A stretch of 64,000 nt of DNA from Lachnospiraceae bacterium (GTDB lineage Bacteria; Bacillota; Clostridia; Lachnospirales; Lachnospiraceae). This document shows, one piece after another, positions 35,895-43,980 of this stretch (position 1 is its first letter; the number at the start of each line of letters is the position of its first letter). The notes beneath the pieces were generated by a model. It saw nothing but the letters and a program-made list of their open reading frames with translations, ran no database searches and was not told the DNA's origin. The position numbers and the translations under genes were made by a program. Location of the stretch: the NCBI GenBank assembly GCA_017437065.1, contig JAFSBX010000121.1:1-64000 (forward strand), in the 5' to 3' direction.

Positions 35895-37655
35895 TCATAA
35901 ATCGAGATAGGCGCCTTTCATGGGACTCACTGCATGTTCACTGAATATCCTGAGAACACCCGCTTTATAACGAGGTTCCCTTGGTTTCCATTTTACTTTT
36001 CTTTCGTTCAAAATTTGTTCCATTTCTTTCGGTGTTTTGAACTCTCCGTTCACTCCGATAATATTGAGCTTTCTATCTATAATGTCGATTTCTATCAAAT
36101 CTCCTTCTTCCACCAAGGCAATCGGACCTCCATCTGCTGCCTCCGGACTACAATGCCCAATTACCGGACCTATGGATGCTCCCGAAAAACGCCCGTCTGT
36201 AATCAGTGCTATACTACACCCTAATTCTTTATCACTGCTAATTGCTTCAGATGTATAAAACATTTCAGGCATTCCACTTCCCCTGGGACCTTCATAGCGA
36301 ATAAATACAGCATCACCTTTTACCACTTTATGCTTCAAAACTGCATCCCGACATTCTTCCTCGCTATCAAATGGTCTTGCACGGAGCACTGTTTTAAACA
36401 TTTCTTTCGGACATGCGGCATGCTTGATAACAGCTCCCTCCGGAGCAAGATTCCCTCGAAGGATTGCAATACTTCCATCCCTACTGATTGCTTTCTCAAA
36501 AGGATGAATAATGTCTTCTCTGGTTATGCAAACTCCATAACGTTCATTAAACTCATGCAAACCTTTTGCACATCGCTCATAAAAACCATTTTTTCGTAAT
36601 TCAGCAAGGTTTTCACCCAGCGTTTTTCCAGTCACGGTCATTACATCCAAATGGAGAGATTCCTTAATCTCTTCCATAATTGCCGGCACACCGCCTGCAT
36701 AATAAAAGCATTCTGCCGGCCACTGTCCCGTAGGTCGTATATTTAATATATATCTTGCATTTCTGTGAATACGATCAAATGTATCACCTGTAATTTCAAG
36801 CTCAAGCTCATGTGCAATTGCTGGAATGTGCAACAGGCAGTTTGTACTTCCGGATACTGCTGCATGTACCAAAATCGCATTTTCAAAACTTTCCATTGTT
36901 ACAATATCACTGGGACGCATATTACTTGTTTGCGCATACTTTACCGCCAATTTTCCAGCTTCTCTTGCATAAGTTAAAAGCTCCTTACTGGTGACAGGCA
37001 CTAATGCACTTCCGGGAAGTGCAAGTCCAAGCGCTTCCGCCATGATCTGCATAGTAGATGCTGTTCCGATGAATGAGCAGGCACCGCAACTTGGACATGC
37101 ATTATATTTTGCCCATCTTAACCTAGCCTCATCAATTTCTCCTCTTTGAAATTTTGCATTATATTCTCCCAACTGATTCAAGGTAAGCATTTCCGGACCG
37201 GCATTCATTATCCCTCCTGGCACTACAACTGCGGGAATATTGACACGACATAATCCCATGAGAATTGCCGGCATTCCCTTATCGCAACTGGAAAGATACA
37301 CCCCTGCATCAAAAGGCGTTGCATTTGCCTGAATCTCAATCATATTAGTAATCATTTCACGGCTTACCAGACTATAATTGATTCCATCCGTTCCCTGGCT
37401 TTCACCATCGCACATATCAGTACAATAATATCTGGCTCCATATCCGCCAGCCTCGGCAATTCCTTTTCTTACTTCGTCCACTAATACATTCAGATGTCCA
37501 CTTCCTGGATGACTGTCACCATATGTACTTTCAATAAAAATCTGCGGCTTTGACAAATCCTCCGTTTTCCAACCTGTACCGATTCTTAACGGATCTGATT
37601 CCGGTGCTATTTTTCGCATTTCTTGACTCTTTAATGAACTGATATTTCTATGCAT
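35895..37655 (-). CDS. IlvD/Edd-family dehydratase
   Basis: A 586-residue, full-length member of the dihydroxy-acid/sugar-acid dehydratase family. Iron-sulfur cluster cysteines are in CDMCDGESQGT, SSCDKGMP and CPSCGACSFIGTA; the C-terminus has ITDGRFSGASIGPVIGH and GAVIKHA. The enzyme removes water from a dihydroxy acid. It could be branched-chain (IlvD) or aldonate (YjhG/xylonate-like). The N-terminal IFIESTYGDSHPGSGHL and its MBL-fold neighbour favour sugar acids, but this is not certain. The upstream 143 nt hold no clear promoter; ATG 37655 follows GTGGATG. Confidence 0.83.
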   Translation of the reverse strand: MHRNISSLKSQEMRKIAPESDPLRIGTGWKTEDLSKPQIFIESTYGDSHPGSGHLNVLVDEVRKGIAEAGGYGARYYCTDMCDGESQGTDGINYSLVSREMITNMIEIQANATPFDAGVYLSSCDKGMPAILMGLCRVNIPAVVVPGGIMNAGPEMLTLNQLGEYNAKFQRGEIDEARLRWAKYNACPSCGACSFIGTASTMQIMAEALGLALPGSALVPVTSKELLTYAREAGKLAVKYAQTSNMRPSDIVTMESFENAILVHAAVSGSTNCLLHIPAIAHELELEITGDTFDRIHRNARYILNIRPTGQWPAECFYYAGGVPAIMEEIKESLHLDVMTVTGKTLGENLAELRKNGFYERCAKGLHEFNERYGVCITREDIIHPFEKAISRDGSIAILRGNLAPEGAVIKHAACPKEMFKTVLRARPFDSEEECRDAVLKHKVVKGDAVFIRYEGPRGSGMPEMFYTSEAISSDKELGCSIALITDGRFSGASIGPVIGHCSPEAADGGPIALVEEGDLIEIDIIDRKLNIIGVNGEFKTPKEMEQILNERKVKWKPREPRYKAGVLRIFSEHAVSPMKGAYLDL

Positions 37656-37798
37656 TTAATCATCCACTTTCTTAAAACTCGAACTTATACTTTTTTGTGC
37701 ATACTATTCAAAAAATTCGATTCTTGGAACAGTCTCGGAATCAAACCGGCATCTCCTGATTCTGTCATCTTTTGAATTAGAATTAACAACTCCGCTTA

Positions 37799-38530
37799 TT
37801 ACTTACTGTCTACTACGATAGGCTCCATCGCTTCTGTCAGCAAGGATGTCAGCTTCGCCATCCCTTCCGTTGTTCCTTGTTGTGATGCATGTGCCGAAAT
37901 ACTATATGTTGCTTTCTGTGTATTGCTATACGAACTACTGGAATTACTTGATACTTTTCCTGCTATAGAACTTTTTAATTTCCACACATCCAAACTAAGA
38001 TTCGAAGATATCTCTGCCACTTTCGTTTCATTACTTGACGTCGCAATATTTACTTCCATTTCGAAACTTACGTCTGCTGAATCCATTAAGAACGCCGGAA
38101 GCGGTACTAATGCCAACAGTGGAGCATTTATCTCCATCTCTCTTTTAGTTACTGTTCCATCAGATTCAACAATAGGTTTATCAAACTTAAATTTTAAAAT
38201 TCTTGTCTCATTACTGCTGCCATTAGAGCCATATGTCGCATTTTCCGGTTTATCATATGCCAACTGAAACAAAGTCTGCAAGTACACTTCACATAATGCC
38301 GCCTGTCCCTTTGCAAGTTCCACAAATGGTGTAGCAATTAATTCTCCTATCGGAAGATTAGTAAAATAACTACTTACTTTCTCTTCTCCACCTGCTTTCA
38401 AACTACCACCCTCGTTAGTTTCATTTTGAGCAGTCAATGCACTCGCCTGATTTATAATTTCTGTTGTCTTATGGATAATCTCATTTGTCTGAACCTCTCC
38501 TACACCATTATTTTCAAGATTATTACTCAT
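37799..38530 (-). CDS. DUF2589-family protein
   Basis: A 243-residue protein matching DUF2589: PIGELIATPFVELAKGQAAL, the core INAPLLALVPLPAFLMDSAD and Ser/Thr-rich beta strands, ending SLLTEAMEPIVV. Function of DUF2589 is unknown; the genes often occur in clusters with other small, secreted-looking or phage-like genes. It is the last gene of an operon that begins with a YopT-like protease and is 12 nt from the next DUF2589-like gene. No signal peptide is seen, and the N-terminus is acidic and low in complexity. I cannot name its job; a carrier or tether for the protease is possible. Confidence 0.75.
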   Translation of the reverse strand: MSNNLENNGVGEVQTNEIIHKTTEIINQASALTAQNETNEGGSLKAGGEEKVSSYFTNLPIGELIATPFVELAKGQAALCEVYLQTLFQLAYDKPENATYGSNGSSNETRILKFKFDKPIVESDGTVTKREMEINAPLLALVPLPAFLMDSADVSFEMEVNIATSSNETKVAEISSNLSLDVWKLKSSIAGKVSSNSSSSYSNTQKATYSISAHASQQGTTEGMAKLTSLLTEAMEPIVVDSK

Positions 38531-38542
38531 ACCGATACCTCC

Positions 38543-38992
38543 TTACAACGTTTTTTCTAACATAGTTACAATTTCTTTCTTACCGCTCATCGGCTCTTTA
38601 TTCCTAAAAACTATATTAATGTCACAGTTCCCTTTTTCTTTAAACTTCCCTTTTTTAGGTCTCCAGATACCATTCTCCCCCTGTCCCACTTCTGCATGCA
38701 ATTTGTCATTTTCTACTGTCAGGCTGGTATGTATTTTTACCTCTACAGATTCCATAATCAAATTATTATGTGGTACCAAAGTAGCTAATGGAACATTAAT
38801 TTTTCCCACCTTTTGTTCGCCTTTATCAGAATATTGAACCACAATATCTTTAGCCTTTGCACTAAGCTGCCCGTTATCATTATCAAAATATTGCAAAAAA
38901 CCGTTTAAAGCCTGTTTTTCCAACATATCCTGTGTATTCTGCAACGCCTGTGTAACCCCAACTATCAACGATTCAAAATCAACTTTTTCCAA
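38543..38992 (-). CDS. Short DUF2589-like protein
   Basis: A 149-residue product with GKINVPLATLVPHNNLIMES, a counterpart to the VPLPAFLMDSA region of the larger DUF2589 protein downstream, followed by HTSLTVENDKLHAEVGQG and a basic C-terminus (KKGKFKEKGN). It is probably a paralogue that kept the core. It lies 11 nt from the upstream LysM-like gene and 12 nt from the downstream gene, so the set is one operon. The function is unknown. Confidence 0.65.
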   Translation of the reverse strand: MEKVDFESLIVGVTQALQNTQDMLEKQALNGFLQYFDNDNGQLSAKAKDIVVQYSDKGEQKVGKINVPLATLVPHNNLIMESVEVKIHTSLTVENDKLHAEVGQGENGIWRPKKGKFKEKGNCDINIVFRNKEPMSGKKEIVTMLEKTL

Positions 38993-39003
38993 TTTCTCAC
39001 CTC

Positions 39004-39225
39004 CTACAAACGATATATATTTTCCTGTTTTACCTGATACTTCTTCGCAAGATATGTTAAATCATCGGATGCCTCTACGATAGCATGCTTATCATTATAA
39101 GGTTTCCACACGGCATATTTCTTTACACCTCCTCCGCTCTCCTCTGCCTTTTGTCCTAAATCTGTTATAATAGTCTTTCCGCAGGTTAATTCTTCCCATC
39201 GAAACATAACAACTTCACCTCCCAC
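39004..39225 (-). CDS. Small LysM-like protein
   Basis: Two tandem start sites are visible: GTG 39225 with AAGGAGG 8 nt upstream, and ATG 39207 (MFRWEELTCGK) with GGAGG 10 nt upstream. The longer form has 73 residues. The C-terminus, DDLTYLAKKYQVKQENIYRL, looks like one LysM carbohydrate-binding repeat, and the rest is charged. It lies 27 nt after the YopT-like gene. It may be a small binding or adaptor subunit; I cannot say more. Confidence 0.6.
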   Translation of the reverse strand: MGGEVVMFRWEELTCGKTIITDLGQKAEESGGGVKKYAVWKPYNDKHAIVEASDDLTYLAKKYQVKQENIYRL

Positions 39226-39252
39226 TTTATGTACCTCCTTGCTTATTACGCC

Positions 39253-40044
39253 TCATCCCCGTTTTGTTAATTTCACTTCATAAAAACGCGGTTCTCCGTT
39301 TCTAATATAACCTCTAAATGTTCCATCGGTAAATGTTCTATCGGCCACTTTTTTCAATAATTCATCAATCAGGACAGAAATTTCTTTTTCCTGAGTTTTT
39401 CTTACACGTATCGCACCTATGTTAGGATCAAACAAATATGCCACACTATCCGATTCATAGTATAATGCCACTCTGTGTCCTTTACTCTCTACTTGATTTG
39501 TTCCGTTTTTTGTCAGCTGCACTTCAATTTTTATCACTCTGTACTTATACGTTGCATCATAATTCCATTCTGCTACTCTACTTATCTCCTTTAGCTGTCC
39601 TGACAAATTTGTTAATAAATCCAATTTTTTCTTTGAATGAGAATCAGAATTTCCTATACATTTTTCCAACAATTCTTTCTCCAATTTTAAAAGGTTCGTC
39701 CTACTACTGTCTTTTTGAGCATCTTCAAAATATATTACAAAATTTTTCGCCAAATTGATAAATCGTCGCCTATTTGCTTTCATATCCCTTGCGTTCCCAA
39801 AATTCTCTAAAAGACGATGCCTGTCTCCCGGCTTACATTGCCTGATTCGTAACAGCCAGTCCATACTTAACGCCACACACATTCCACCTTGTAAAATCCA
39901 ATACTTCTTACTATCCAAAGCGTCTCCTTGAAAGTCTATTACACTTGCATCTAAGTTGTTTTCTCTTATAACAAAATCAATTATTTCTCCCTGTAAATTT
40001 GTTCTGATTTGTCCTAATGCATTTTCCGGATAATTTATTATCAT
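39253..40044 (-). CDS. YopT-like (peptidase family C58) cysteine protease
   Basis: The start is ATG 40044 with AAAGGAG 8 nt upstream; the frame also runs to GTG 40062. The 263-residue product has a clear Cys-His-Asp triad layout: Cys56 in QGGMCVALSMDWLLR, His190 in KGHRVALYYES and Asp206 in YLFDPNIGAIRV. The H-to-D spacing of 16 equals that of YopT (C139/H258/D274), and the GGMCxALSxxW and FDPNxG contexts fit family C58 (YopT/AvrPphB). Family members cleave or process proteins as secreted effectors. No signal peptide is seen. It heads an operon with LysM-like and DUF2589-type genes. Substrate and target are unknown. Confidence 0.78.
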   Translation of the reverse strand: MIINYPENALGQIRTNLQGEIIDFVIRENNLDASVIDFQGDALDSKKYWILQGGMCVALSMDWLLRIRQCKPGDRHRLLENFGNARDMKANRRRFINLAKNFVIYFEDAQKDSSRTNLLKLEKELLEKCIGNSDSHSKKKLDLLTNLSGQLKEISRVAEWNYDATYKYRVIKIEVQLTKNGTNQVESKGHRVALYYESDSVAYLFDPNIGAIRVRKTQEKEISVLIDELLKKVADRTFTDGTFRGYIRNGEPRFYEVKLTKRG

Positions 40045-40137
40045 ACCCCATTCTCCTTTCACAGTAACACGATCTACTGTTACTACATAAAAGAAATAAA
40101 CCCGTTATTCATAAAATAATAGTTCTCTGTTATCACC

Positions 40138-41025
40138 TTATACTTCCACACACTGTATCATCACAGGTTTCCCAGCCTTCCTGCACAGCTGCACCAGACT
40201 GCTTGCATCGCCATAATACGCATCGCAAAGAGCTATGGCTCTATCCAACTCCGCCGTATCATCATAAATCCCAAAGCCTTCCCTTTGATACCCCGCCACA
40301 GCCGCCTGATTGTCCGGACTTATTTCATCCAACACAAAGTAAGGAATGTACACCAGATTTTCCGTAAACCGCTTGATATTCTTGGCATAAAAGAAGGGAT
40401 GCACACTGGTTACCGTGTTATGTTCATCATAGGGATTATGAATGTATATCTTATCCGGATGTCTCTGTTCAAAAGGATAATCCTTATAATGGGTAACCGG
40501 AATATAATCAGGATACTCCGCTCCCTCATAATGTTCCTCACGAAAGCTTCCATCCGGATTTTTATCATAATATGGAATTGGTATCACATACGCATCACAT
40601 TCCGGATCTGCATCCGCTGCCATCCATACACTTTCCAACGAATCCCACATGGATACCTTATAAGGAAGAAATACGACTTCCTTACGTATCCGGATATCTT
40701 TTTGGATGCTTTTCTTTACCCGTGTCACCAATTCATCAAAACTTACCTGTATCTCAACAGTATTTATAGGTCGGTTTTGGCACAGACTTTCATGTATCCT
40801 GTAAATCAGTTCACAGTACTCCTCCAAAACAACTACTGTCGCAACCCTCTCGCCTTCCGATTCCTCTATCGTTGTACCTGTTTGAATTGCTACAACCTGA
40901 CAATTTTCCAACAGCTCCAATACGGAATCGGTTTCTTTTCTCTCCAATTGTTTCAGAATTTCTTCCTGTGCTTCTTCCAATAACCGGATATTGTTTTCTA
41001 TCTGTTTTTTGGCATTTGAGGTCAT
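40138..41025 (-). CDS. TagF-like paralogue with in-frame internal deletion
   Basis: Paralogue of the first 480 residues of the 27753-30200 protein: EVVFLPYKVSMWDSLES, IYIHNPYDEHNTVTSV and VYIPYFVLDEI. After DNQAAVAGY the alignment jumps about 150 residues to GFGIYDDTAELDRAIALCDA and YYGDASSLVQ, so the donor-binding part of the transferase is missing. The frame is open and ends at 40138 (QCVEV). It is probably non-functional as a transferase, although an altered product could be made. It is close behind the YopT-like operon (75 nt) and downstream of a second damaged copy. Confidence 0.7.
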   Translation of the reverse strand: MTSNAKKQIENNIRLLEEAQEEILKQLERKETDSVLELLENCQVVAIQTGTTIEESEGERVATVVVLEEYCELIYRIHESLCQNRPINTVEIQVSFDELVTRVKKSIQKDIRIRKEVVFLPYKVSMWDSLESVWMAADADPECDAYVIPIPYYDKNPDGSFREEHYEGAEYPDYIPVTHYKDYPFEQRHPDKIYIHNPYDEHNTVTSVHPFFYAKNIKRFTENLVYIPYFVLDEISPDNQAAVAGYQREGFGIYDDTAELDRAIALCDAYYGDASSLVQLCRKAGKPVMIQCVEV

Positions 41026-41052
41026 CTCTGCTCCTTATACTCCTGCATTTTC

Positions 41053-42345
41053 TTACTCATACAATATATCCACATCCTGTACCATCGCCGGCTTTCCTGC
41101 TTTCTGATACTTCCATACCATGGAGCTTTCATCTCCATAATACGCATCACTCAACGTAACAGCCGTTCCATATCCGGCGTATCATCATAGATTCCCAGTC
41201 CTTCTTCCTTATACTGTCTTACAATCTCCTGATACTCCTCCCAAAATCCGGGACGCATGGATTTCATCGTATTTTCAAGCGACGGATGAGGACGCCACAG
41301 CAACATTACTTCATCCTTGTTTTCTTTAAACAATGCTAATACACTTTTTATTTTCTGAAGCATCTTATCTTCGCGTGCAAGAAAAGGAACAATCCCTGCA
41401 TTATACAAAACAATCTTCTTCCAACTTCCGTCCGGCTTCTGAATCACCTTCATCCACTCCTCCGGAATTTCCAGTTCTTCTCTTAGCACATTCCGTTCTT
41501 TTTCATATTTCGGATACCCTGAACCGACAAACTTCTCTTCCAACTGCTCCCTGTCAACCTCTATCCCCCGTTCTTGGACAACATTAATATACTCATCAAT
41601 ATAGATTTGCTTCATTCCTTCCGACTGCACAATTACTTTATCCGCATATATCGTTCCCGGAAGGAAGCAAAAATGCTTCATATTCTCAATCGCAGGTCTA
41701 TTATCCGGTTCAATCTCATCCAAAACAAAATACGGCACATACACCAGCTTTTCCGTAAAATTGCGCAAACTCTGAGCATAAAATCTTGGTTCCACACTGG
41801 TTATCTGATTCCAGTCATGATACGGATTATGTATAAAGATAACGTCCGGCTTTCTCTCCTCCAACGAATATGTCTGCCAGTCCGTTACCTCTATGTCCTT
41901 CGGATATTTCTGCTGCTCGTCATGCATCTCTCCAAAAGAGCGATCCTGATTCAAATCATAATACGGTATCGGCACACAGTAAACATCACAATCCGGATTC
42001 TCTTTTGCCGCCATATAAAAACCTTCCAACGAATTCCACAGCGATGCTTTATACGGCAGGAACACTACCTCCAACCTGTCCGGTATTTCTTTCTCCATAT
42101 GTGCTCTGATTACAAGCAACTGATTACCAGCCAGTGCATAATTCTTCTCACATGTAACAGTATCTTCGCTTTCCGCCAGATGAAACAGTATTTCACAGTA
42201 AGACTCTAATTCATGTACACTTTCCAAGCCTTCTCCATATACAGCTTCCATCTGATTTCCAATTGCAATGGCACCATCCTGGCAATCCGCCAACAGTCCA
42301 ATCATCTCTTCCCGCTGATTCCCTGCAATCAGTTCGCCCTTCTAT
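41053..42345 (-). pseudogene. TagF-like paralogue, truncated and frameshifted
   Basis: The homology to the TagF-like protein begins mid-gene near 42345 (LIAGNQREEMIGLLA) and runs through FHLAESEDTVTC, RLEVVFLPYKASLWNSLEG and YDDTPDMER. The open frame stops at 41151 after RLLR, but the expected continuation AVTLSDAYYGDESSMVW and DVDILYE is present in another frame down to 41053. One missing base in the run GAACGGCTG (GAACGGGCTG expected) explains this. The N-terminus is absent, so it is dead. It may be a recombination donor for its relatives. Confidence 0.75.
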
Positions 42346-42744
42346 CTATATTTATTGGATAATCAGACAATAAAGAAAGAAGCTACCTATACATATGTGC
42401 CATATATGCCAGCTTCTCAAATTGCCCATCCGGTAACTGCTTCCAGTCACCTGATGGGCATCACTATCTTTACTTTTACCTTGCTTCTGTTATCCTCCAT
42501 GATAATTAACCTGACCTTCCTTGTCACTCACATAGTATAATATTCGAATTCATTATACCATTTGATTTATTTATCGACAATAATCCTTATTTTGTTAATA
42601 GAAGTAAACATTTTTCTCGATTTCCTATTGAGTGTAATTCTAAATTCCACTTCTTATTTCTCCAAATGGAATTTAGTGGTACAGAAATTCCATTTTAGTT
42701 TATAATGTTTCCTGATGGTTCCTGTTCCCAGAAAGAAGTACATT
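42346..42744. other. Non-coding gap with recurring 24-bp motif and IS30 end
   Basis: The 24-bp sequence ATAATCCTTATTTTG + TTAATAGAA occurs at about 42584-42607 and, exactly, at about 43926-43949; a diverged version lies near 30234. Nested inverted repeats (TAAATTCCA/TGGAATTTA) at about 42641-42675 may be the IS30 end. A 61-codon hydrophobic frame at 42355-42540 (plus) has no ribosome site I trust. No promoter was found. Confidence 0.4.
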
Positions 42745-42910
42745 ATGTCCAATTTAATTCCAGGTAACCAGAAACATTTAACTCTTGATAACAGGGTATT
42801 TATTGAAAAATGTCTTGACCAAAACATGACCATGAAGGATATCACCAAGCCTCTCTGCAAGGATCCTTCCACCATTTCCAAGGAGATTAAAAAGCATCGT
42901 ACCTTTCACC
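42745..42910 (+). pseudogene. IS30-family transposase N-terminal fragment
   Basis: The frame from ATG 42745 begins MSNLIPGNQKHLTLDNRVFI and contains KDITKPLCKDPSTISKEIKK, the helix-turn-helix of IS30 transposases. It loses similarity after about 55 codons, at the edge of the Rpn gene's 3' end (42912, other strand). The DDE catalytic domain is absent. The junction at about 42910-42928 marks a rearrangement with the duplicated Rpn unit. Confidence 0.8.
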
Positions 42911-42911
42911 C

Positions 42912-43667
42912 TCACAATGACCTTGCTTCAAGCCCTTTCCTTACCTCTTTTATCAGTTCCTGTCTACATTCTGCTAGCGCAATTATATCCTCATCCGCCA
43001 TTCCACGTTCCAACATATTTCTGACAATCTGCCTTGTTTTTTCATCTAATCCCTCTTTTATTCCTTCTTTTATTCCTTCTTTCCATCCGTCCTCAATCAA
43101 TGCTGTAAGTGCCTCACACATGTCTACTTTCCCATCCTTTCCATAATAACCTTTCACTGCTATCAATTCTTTCGCATTCGTATACTCTACCGCCATATCA
43201 TATGCATCCTCGTCCATCTCTTTATACACAGGATCATTTTCCACAAGTTCTTTTAGTTTCTCTTTATCCTTTGCATATCTGATGAAATCAAAGATCTGTT
43301 TCAAATCCGGCTGAAACACTTCTGTATTTTCCAGCTTTCGTATCTCCAACAGATGCATCTGATAATTATTCACATATTCTTTCATTTCCTCCGGAATATC
43401 CGTAAAGTCCAGTATTCCATGTAAATCTTTGCTTCCGTCCCATGTCTCTCCAAAAAACAATACCAGCGTAATACACGGATAAAGTCTGCTCTCCCGTTTG
43501 AATCCGGATAGAAACTCAGCCTTATTTATACCTTTTTCCTTCCGCACTTTCTGTTTGCCTTTAAATACCACTCCATTAATCAAATCTGCATATCTCTCAT
43601 TATCCGACAGACACCGTTTTTTTGTTACATCCTTCTTCATATTCTTTTTCTCCTTCACAGGAGACAT
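42912..43667 (-). CDS. Rpn-family nuclease/transposase-like gene, internally deleted copy
   Basis: This 251-residue protein is a shortened copy of the 331-residue Rpn-type protein at 47483-48478. Both start MSPVxEKKNMKKDVTKKRCL. Here 81 codons (243 nt) after FKGKQKV are missing, which removes the part with GIENQEEVHYLMPLRS, the PD-(D/E)XK core. The deletion lies exactly between 9-bp GCACTTTCT repeats seen at 48112 and 48355 in the intact copy. The C-terminal half (WDGSKDLHGILDFTDI, WKEGIKEGIKEGLDEKTR) is kept. Nuclease activity is very probably lost. The last 5 residues differ from the other copy where the IS30 fragment joins. Confidence 0.85.
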   Translation of the reverse strand: MSPVKEKKNMKKDVTKKRCLSDNERYADLINGVVFKGKQKVRKEKGINKAEFLSGFKRESRLYPCITLVLFFGETWDGSKDLHGILDFTDIPEEMKEYVNNYQMHLLEIRKLENTEVFQPDLKQIFDFIRYAKDKEKLKELVENDPVYKEMDEDAYDMAVEYTNAKELIAVKGYYGKDGKVDMCEALTALIEDGWKEGIKEGIKEGLDEKTRQIVRNMLERGMADEDIIALAECRQELIKEVRKGLEARSL

Positions 43668-43829
43668 TCTGAAAATCTCCTGCTTTTTTAGTTTTATTTG
43701 TTGAATTTAAAGCATAGATTTTCTGAATTGTTTATAGAACATTAGAATCCCTTTTGGGAGAAAATGTAGAAATATATGCCTTTGTTAGAATATATCATAA
43801 TTATCCTATGTCCGCAATAATAAATATCC
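42928..43829. repeat. Copy 1 of a duplicated Rpn unit
   Basis: This stretch, gene plus about 160 nt of 5' sequence, is closely repeated at 47484-48639 in the same orientation. The repeats flank the hipBA-like and DUF234-type genes. Homologous recombination between them could delete or amplify the 4.5-kb segment. Confidence 0.85.
43658..43682 (-). promoter_or_regulatory. Start-site hairpin that sequesters the ribosome site (copy 1)
   Basis: CAGGAGA pairs with TCTCCTG across an 11-nt loop, so the stem contains the AGGAG ribosome site and the ATG (43667-43665) sits at the stem-loop border. The same hairpin is present at 48469-48493. Read on the plus strand it resembles a terminator followed by T residues. 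Confidence 0.5.
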
Positions 43830-43980
43830 TTGATTTCTTCACTTGAGTCCTTCTCGGTTACTTTTCAAGGGGATGGGGGAATAGTCTCCCCCTCTGCTTC
43901 GTGTAATCCAACACGTAGTAAGGATAATCCTTATTTTGTTAATAGAAATTTATACACATCTACACTGCTTCTTTCTGACA
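43830..43980. other. Gap downstream of hipA, with 24-bp motif copy
   Basis: After the repeat boundary come a GC-richer stretch (GGGGATGGGGGAATAGTCTCCCCC, imperfect hairpin at about 43871-43894) and the second exact copy of the 24-bp motif (about 43926-43949). No gene is seen. With the 162 nt of duplicated 5' sequence before it, the gap between genes is 313 nt. Confidence 0.4.

Noticed and set aside
40285-40983. Plus-strand ORF of 232 codons
   Set aside because: Shadow of the TagF-like paralogue; the Tyr/Ile/His-rich composition is that of an antisense frame.
41574-42209. Plus-strand ORF of 211 codons
   Set aside because: Antisense shadow of the TagF-like pseudogene, similar to the one at 40285-40983 for the same reason.
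42355-42540. 61-codon hydrophobic ORF on the plus strand
   Set aside because: It begins at TTG without a ribosome site and sits in rearrangement debris; the hydrophobic stretch alone is not enough.
43658-43682. Plus-strand terminator
   Set aside because: No plus-strand gene ends here; the same hairpin at both Rpn starts fits ribosome-site masking better.
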